Under the pieces are notes generated by a model, which made no database searches, was not told the DNA's origin, and saw nothing but the letters and a program-made list of their open reading frames with translations. This document shows, piece by piece, positions 51,088-55,437 of a DNA stretch of 55,437 nucleotides (positions are counted from its first letter, which is position 1; every line of letters starts with the position of its first letter). A program made the translations under genes and the position numbers. This DNA is from UBA9647 sp049522195 (GTDB lineage: Bacteria; Bacteroidota; Ignavibacteria; UBA10030). The stretch spans positions 1 through 55,437 of the forward strand of contig JBEKOB010000024.1 in assembly GCA_049522195.1 (NCBI GenBank), given 5' to 3'.

Positions 51088-52917
51088 ATGCTCCGTCGAG
51101 ATTTTCTGAAGGCCGCTCCTGCTGCCGCGATGATTGTGGCGAGCACTGCGAGAGGCGGCACATATTCGATGTTGAGTGGTGGCGCTTCGATGACAGATCA
51201 CATTCAGCCATTTCAATATGAGGGGGTGAAACTCCTTGAAAGCCGTTTCAGGCAGCAGTACCAGTTGGCAAGGGACTTCTACTATGCCGTTCCGGATGAC
51301 GACATACTGCACGGTTTTCGTGCATCTGCAGGGTTGTCGACTCCTGGCCAGACTCTCGGCGGTTGGCGCGCTAAGAACAGTTCCACAGTGTTTGGCCAAT
51401 GGTTGAGCGGCATGGCGCGGATGTATCGCGCCACAGGCGATAGCGCCATCCGCGATAAGGCCGTTCAACTGATGATGGAGTGGGGAAAGACCATTAAACC
51501 GGATGGCGATTGCGGCATGCGTCATTATCCATTTGATAAGATGGTGTGTGGACTGGTAGATTTGCAGATGTTCGGAGACTGTCCGGACGCGATTCATCTT
51601 CTCTCGAAGATCACAGGATGGGCAAGCAAGACCTTCAGCCGCGAGAATATTCCCGCAAGGGCCCGACCCGATGGAATCTACCAGGGGAGGCCATCAGAAT
51701 GGTACACTCTATCGGAAAACCTCTTTCGAGCTTACAAGCAAACCGGTGACCCTGTTTTCAAGGCCTTCGGAGAAGTCTGGCTTTATCACGCCTACTGGGA
51801 CAAATTCCGCGATACAGCCGCCCCGTCCGATGCGCACGGCGTACACGCATACAGTCACACCAATTCCTTCAGCAGTGCAGCGATGGCGTATGCGGTCACA
51901 AGCGATCCGATGTATCTGCAGATCATTCGAAACGCGTACGACTATATGCAAAACTTCCAGTGTTACGCCACCGGTGGATTTGGTCCCGCCGAGACATTCA
52001 TGTCACCTGACGGTGGACTCGGCAGGGCGCTGGAAGGGAGATACAACACGTTTGAAACCGTGTGCGGATCGTGGGCTGGATTCAAGCTCTCGCGATATTT
52101 GATGCAGTTCACTGGGGAGGCGCGATTTGGTGACTGGATAGAACGCCTCCTCTACAACGGAATTGGAGCTGCTCTCCCCATCACAGGAGCGGGCAAGAAC
52201 TTCTACTACTCTGATTATCGGCTCGCCGGCGGTATGAAGGTCTACAACTGGGAAAACTATACCTGTTGTTCAGGCACATACATTCAGAACGTCGTTGATT
52301 ACCACAATCTGATTTACTTCAAGAGCGAGACCGCCCTCTTCGTGAATCTATACGTCCCGTCAGAGGTGTTTTGGGCACACTCCGATGGAGAAGTTAAACT
52401 TGTGCAGGAGACGAACTACCCCGAAGCTGATACGGTATCTATCAAGCTTGAGATGAAAAGAAAGATGAAGTTCACTCTGAACTTCCGGGTCCCCGGTTGG
52501 TCGAGCGGAATGTCGATAAGCGTGAATGGAATTCCATCGAAGGATGCGTGCGCGAAAGGAACCTGGGCATCCATAGAGCGTGAATGGACCTCAGGCGATC
52601 GCGTTCAAATCGTGATCCCGCTCAGTTTCCGAATGGAACCTGTCGACAAGCAGCATCCTCATCGTGTAGCGATTGTCCGAGGCCCGGTCGTCTACGTCAT
52701 CGAAGCGGACTATCACGAGCCGCTGTTCCGTCTTCCTGAGGAAGACGCTGACCTTGTCAAATGGCTGGTTCCAGACAAGATTTCAGGTTTGTACCGGGTC
52801 GTCTTGCCGGATGGAGGTCGTGTTGTCTCAAAATTCCACCCGTTCTACGAAGTGGGGGAAGGGTTTCCGTACAAGATGTATTTCGATAAGGACCAATTGC
52901 CAGTTTCGCTTTGGTGA
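51088..52917 (+). CDS. Tat-exported GH127-like (beta-L-arabinofuranosidase, DUF1680) enzyme
   Basis: The 609-aa product begins with a twin-arginine signal (MLRRDFLKAAPAAAMIVAS), so it is exported folded. It then shows an alpha/alpha barrel with GHxxxG-like SHTNSFSSAAMA, FETVCGSWAG and YTCCSGTYIQNV. In the characterised GH127 enzyme a cysteine nucleophile and zinc are held by E, C and CC; here C393-C394 match the CC. The first pair reads E323-T-V-C326 rather than the usual E-T-C, so the metal site may differ. A C-terminal jelly roll follows (INLYVPSEVFW region). Substrate unknown. Confidence 0.85.
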   Translation: MLRRDFLKAAPAAAMIVASTARGGTYSMLSGGASMTDHIQPFQYEGVKLLESRFRQQYQLARDFYYAVPDDDILHGFRASAGLSTPGQTLGGWRAKNSSTVFGQWLSGMARMYRATGDSAIRDKAVQLMMEWGKTIKPDGDCGMRHYPFDKMVCGLVDLQMFGDCPDAIHLLSKITGWASKTFSRENIPARARPDGIYQGRPSEWYTLSENLFRAYKQTGDPVFKAFGEVWLYHAYWDKFRDTAAPSDAHGVHAYSHTNSFSSAAMAYAVTSDPMYLQIIRNAYDYMQNFQCYATGGFGPAETFMSPDGGLGRALEGRYNTFETVCGSWAGFKLSRYLMQFTGEARFGDWIERLLYNGIGAALPITGAGKNFYYSDYRLAGGMKVYNWENYTCCSGTYIQNVVDYHNLIYFKSETALFVNLYVPSEVFWAHSDGEVKLVQETNYPEADTVSIKLEMKRKMKFTLNFRVPGWSSGMSISVNGIPSKDACAKGTWASIEREWTSGDRVQIVIPLSFRMEPVDKQHPHRVAIVRGPVVYVIEADYHEPLFRLPEEDADLVKWLVPDKISGLYRVVLPDGGRVVSKFHPFYEVGEGFPYKMYFDKDQLPVSLW

Positions 52918-52972
52918 AAGCCTTGCACGACCGGCGCCTCGCGCCTGAGCAGGCAATGGGTAGCGTATCCAG

Positions 52973-53917
52973 ATGAGCACGAAAAAGACCCTCGCATACG
53001 TCGGGATAATCATCAGCGTCCTTCTCCTTGTCAAGATCTTCGCTGATAGGTCACGTCATGCCCCGACGACAGATTCTGATTCCCGGGTAGAGGCACCCGA
53101 AATTCCTACTCCCGAGTTTCCCGTCAACTACTCTCTGGGGGAGTTTGACGAACGATTTGGGATCAGTCGGGAGAGGTTCCTGCAAATTGCAGAAGAGGCC
53201 AAGAAAGTGTGGGAAGACGCTGCGGGAAGGCATCTCTTTGATCTTCATCAGGATGGATCATTGAAAATTAATCTGGTTTTCGACTGGCGCCAGGAGCGGT
53301 TGCTGGAGGCGAAAAAGGTGAGGGCGAAGCTCGATGAGACCGGACGATCGTTTGATCAGCTGCAGGACGACTATAATGAGCGGGGTAGGACGCTGGACCA
53401 ATACCGTCGTTCGTATGAAGAATCAGCCCAGGCTTACAAGATTCACCTCGACGAATACAATGCGCGCGTGTTGCGCTGGAATGAAACCAAAGATCACACG
53501 GATGCTGGGTACAACGCTCTCCAATCGGCTGGGAAGGAAATCGAAGACGAACAGAGTGCTCTCGAGAAGAAGAGGCTTGACTTGAATGCGCGGGGAGAGG
53601 ATTTTAACAAGCTCGGCGAGAAATTGAACGAGCTTGCAGGGAAGCACAACCTGGATGTTGAAAACTTCAATGGCACGTACGTCCAGACGAGGGATTTCGA
53701 AAAAGGATTGTACGATGGCAAGGCCATCAACATCTATGAGTTTGACAAAGAAGAGGACCTGAAGCTGGCACTGGTTCACGAGTTCGGGCATGCGATTGGC
53801 CTGGGGCACGTGGACAATCCGAAAGCGATCATGTATCGCAAGCTGGCTGTTCAGGATATGAACGCCATCCACCTCACGAGCGACGATTTAAACCTCTTGC
53901 TGGCGAAGGTGAAATGA
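52973..53917 (+). CDS. Membrane-anchored matrixin-like metalloprotease with an internal coiled coil
   Basis: The 314-aa protein has an N-terminal membrane segment (TLAYVGIIISVLLLVKIF) and a zinc site HEFGHAIGLGHVDNPKAIMY (H269, E270, H273, H279) with the Met-turn methionine in IMY, as in matrixins. The catalytic domain appears split: after LKINLVFDWRQERLLE, about 120 residues (roughly 105-225) form a long coiled coil before KAINIYEFDKEED. I do not recognise this arrangement from a named family. The start ATG lacks a clear ribosome-binding site. The stop overlaps the permease ATG (ATGA at 53914-53917). Confidence 0.8.
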   Translation: MSTKKTLAYVGIIISVLLLVKIFADRSRHAPTTDSDSRVEAPEIPTPEFPVNYSLGEFDERFGISRERFLQIAEEAKKVWEDAAGRHLFDLHQDGSLKINLVFDWRQERLLEAKKVRAKLDETGRSFDQLQDDYNERGRTLDQYRRSYEESAQAYKIHLDEYNARVLRWNETKDHTDAGYNALQSAGKEIEDEQSALEKKRLDLNARGEDFNKLGEKLNELAGKHNLDVENFNGTYVQTRDFEKGLYDGKAINIYEFDKEEDLKLALVHEFGHAIGLGHVDNPKAIMYRKLAVQDMNAIHLTSDDLNLLLAKVK

Positions 53918-55377
53918 TCACTCGAGGCAAGTCATTTCACCCAGCTGGAGAACAAAGCGAAGGGGAGGAGCACAAGCCTCAATTGCTGAGGGCTCTTGGC
54001 CTTAGAGAAGGCCTTGCGATCCACATCAGCGCCATCATCGGCTCGGGCATTTTCATCGTTCCGGCCGCGATTGCGGGGCATCTCCATGCAATGGGGCTGA
54101 TCCTTCTCGTATGGGTCTTGGGCGGATTGCTTTCGCTGTTCGGGGCGCTCACGGTGGCGGAGCTCAGCTCGCTTATGCCGAGCGCAGGAGGGCCGTACAT
54201 CTATCTCCGCGAGAGCTTCGGTCGTGTCTGGGGTTACATGTTTAGCTGGAATCATTTCTTCATCAACACCGCAGGATCTCTCGCTGCAATCGCTGTTGCC
54301 TTCGCAGCCTACCTTGGATATTTCTTCCCTTCTCTCTCACCGCAGACTCCGCTGTTTGCTTATTCGACCACGATGGTTGGTCTTCCCGTCGAGATTTCGG
54401 TAAAAGGGAATCAGGTTGTTGCGATGGTCGTCATCGGAATAGCAACGGTCGTCAACGTCCGCGGAGTTCGGCTGGGGGGCTGGGTTACGAACGTTTTTAC
54501 GATGGCAAAAATCCTGGCGCTCCTTGCCGTGATCGTGGCAGTGTTTTCCTCAGGGAAGGGGAGCGTAGCCAACTTCATGCCGTGGTGGCCTGATCATTGG
54601 TCATCAGAGCTGACATCAGCGTTTGGCCTGGCAATGATCTCCGTTCTTTGGTCGTACGAAGGATGGACGACCGTCACGCAATCGGCAAGCGAGATGGTCA
54701 ATCCTGAGAAGAACATTCCGCGCTCGCTGCTGTTCGGAACGCTTGCAATCATTTTCCTCTATTTGGGAGTTAATCTCGCTTATGCCTATGTGATCCCGAT
54801 CGGCCAGATGGCGGGGTCGGAGCGCATTGCTGCGGATGCGGCCTCTCTGGTGCTTGGCCCCGTTGGTACCTCGCTCGTCATCATTGGCATTCTCTGCTCC
54901 ACATTCGGAACGATCAACAATTCGTTTCTGAGCGACGCCCGCTCAATGTACGCCGCAGGAGCCGACAGTACATTTGCTCCGAGTTTCGGCAAAATCCACC
55001 CCCGATTCCGGACTCCGTATGTTACGTTGATCGCTCTCGGCGTCTGGAGCGCGCTCCTGACCCTGAGCGGCTCGTACGACCAGATTGCTTCGTATGTAAT
55101 TTTCGGATCCTGGATGTTCTACGGACTGACTGCTCTGTCTGTAATCGTCCTGAGGAGAAAGATTCCGGACGCGCCTCGGCCATATAGGGCATGGGGTTAT
55201 CCGTATGCGACTCTATTGTTTGTTGTCGCAGCCGGATGGATCCTCATCAACACTTTGGTAGAAGATCCCCGCGACGCCGTGGTTGGGATTGTGCTCCTGT
55301 TGCTGTCGTTGCCGTTCTATTTTTATTGGAGGAAAAGAGAGAATCCAGAAGTCAGAATGCAGAATCCAGAATCTTGA
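53914..55377 (+). CDS. APC superfamily amino-acid permease
   Basis: The 487-aa integral membrane protein has about 12 membrane segments and the APC hallmark GLAIHISAIIGSGIFIVP followed by GALTVAELSSLMPSAGGPYIYL; SYEGWTTVTQSASEMVNPEKN and FGTINNSFLSDARSMYA are also typical of LAT-like exchangers. It would import or exchange amino acids. The real protein seems to end near FYFYWRKRE; the last twelve residues (ENPEVRMQNPES) are encoded by a 7-base repeat that has replaced the natural end. It is coupled to the metalloprotease gene by a four-base overlap. Confidence 0.92.
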   Translation: MITRGKSFHPAGEQSEGEEHKPQLLRALGLREGLAIHISAIIGSGIFIVPAAIAGHLHAMGLILLVWVLGGLLSLFGALTVAELSSLMPSAGGPYIYLRESFGRVWGYMFSWNHFFINTAGSLAAIAVAFAAYLGYFFPSLSPQTPLFAYSTTMVGLPVEISVKGNQVVAMVVIGIATVVNVRGVRLGGWVTNVFTMAKILALLAVIVAVFSSGKGSVANFMPWWPDHWSSELTSAFGLAMISVLWSYEGWTTVTQSASEMVNPEKNIPRSLLFGTLAIIFLYLGVNLAYAYVIPIGQMAGSERIAADAASLVLGPVGTSLVIIGILCSTFGTINNSFLSDARSMYAAGADSTFAPSFGKIHPRFRTPYVTLIALGVWSALLTLSGSYDQIASYVIFGSWMFYGLTALSVIVLRRKIPDAPRPYRAWGYPYATLLFVVAAGWILINTLVEDPRDAVVGIVLLLLSLPFYFYWRKRENPEVRMQNPES

Positions 55378-55437
55378 TTCACTCATCAATCTTCTGTCTC
55401 CTGACTTCTGGATTCTGACTCCTACATTCTGACTCCT
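55339..55437. repeat. Heptamer repeat array arranged as an inverted repeat (AGAATCC family), running off the window
   Basis: The left arm reads AGAATCC, AGAAGTC, AGAATGC, AGAATCC, AGAATCT in a row (55340-55374), and the right arm is the same family on the other strand. GAATCCAGAAGTCAG (55341-55355) and CTGACTTCTGGATTC (55401-55415) are perfect inverted copies. The left arm codes for the C-terminus of the permease. Confidence 0.8.

Overview
The window reads like a chromosome segment of an uncultured Bacteroidota-type bacterium, most likely from the Ignavibacteria side of the phylum. Four things suggest this: a type IX secretion C-terminal domain with the NYPNPFNPST signature, a carboxypeptidase-regulatory/TonB-type outer-membrane barrel, many secreted beta-propellers and peptidases, and promoters of the Bacteroidota kind (a TTG -33 box and a TAnnTTTG-like -7 box). 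No rRNA, tRNA, CRISPR array or complete insertion sequence was seen.

Layout. 1-3 kb (minus): a cut-off secreted glycosidase-like gene, a U32 peptidase-family gene and trmO. 3.2-6.7 kb (plus): a PhyH-type dioxygenase, a TolB-like propeller and a coiled-coil lipoprotein. 6.9-9.4 kb (minus): a deoxyhypusine-synthase-like gene and a group IV PLP decarboxylase, probably a polyamine pathway, separated by a heptamer-repeat hairpin. 9.7-19.2 kb (plus): a frameshifted TIM-barrel glycosidase-like gene, an M16 peptidase, a P1-family peptidase, a class IV aminotransferase and a GH31 glycosidase with an inserted module. 19.4-24 kb (minus): a giant BNR/Asp-box propeller, a LolA-like protein and a GNAT acetyltransferase. 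24.4-29.4 kb (plus): malic enzyme and an outer-membrane beta-barrel receptor.

29.4-32.9 kb looks like an accessory patch. A nearly 1-kb gene-poor stretch with decayed coding fragments is followed by a lipoprotein, a 105-aa helical protein, an M43 metalloprotease without a signal peptide and a 106-aa beta-type protein. I recognise no function for this set. 33-40.2 kb holds a DinB-like protein, a Rossmann reductase, a T9SS cargo protein, a PQQ-type propeller with an extra C-terminal domain and an M1 aminopeptidase with a HEAT-like tail.

40.8-44.6 kb is a sulfur-relay operon. It encodes cysteine synthase, a JAMM protease, a CysO/ThiS-type carrier protein, an adenylyltransferase-rhodanese and a thiosulfate-type sulfurtransferase, which together would make cysteine from a protein thiocarboxylate. 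The carrier protein ends in residues beyond its Gly-Gly that the JAMM protease would have to remove. 44.9-55.4 kb carries a second BNR propeller, a small outer-membrane barrel, anmK, a serine hydrolase, an OYE-family reductase, a GH127-like enzyme, a matrixin-like membrane protease and an amino-acid permease.

Two signals cut across the window. First, at least eight genes share a promoter with a rigid TTG-N20-TA architecture, and six of these share the longer TTGCCTTT box. Second, short tandem repeats with a strict 7-nt period occur in three unrelated sequence families between genes and have also entered two coding regions.
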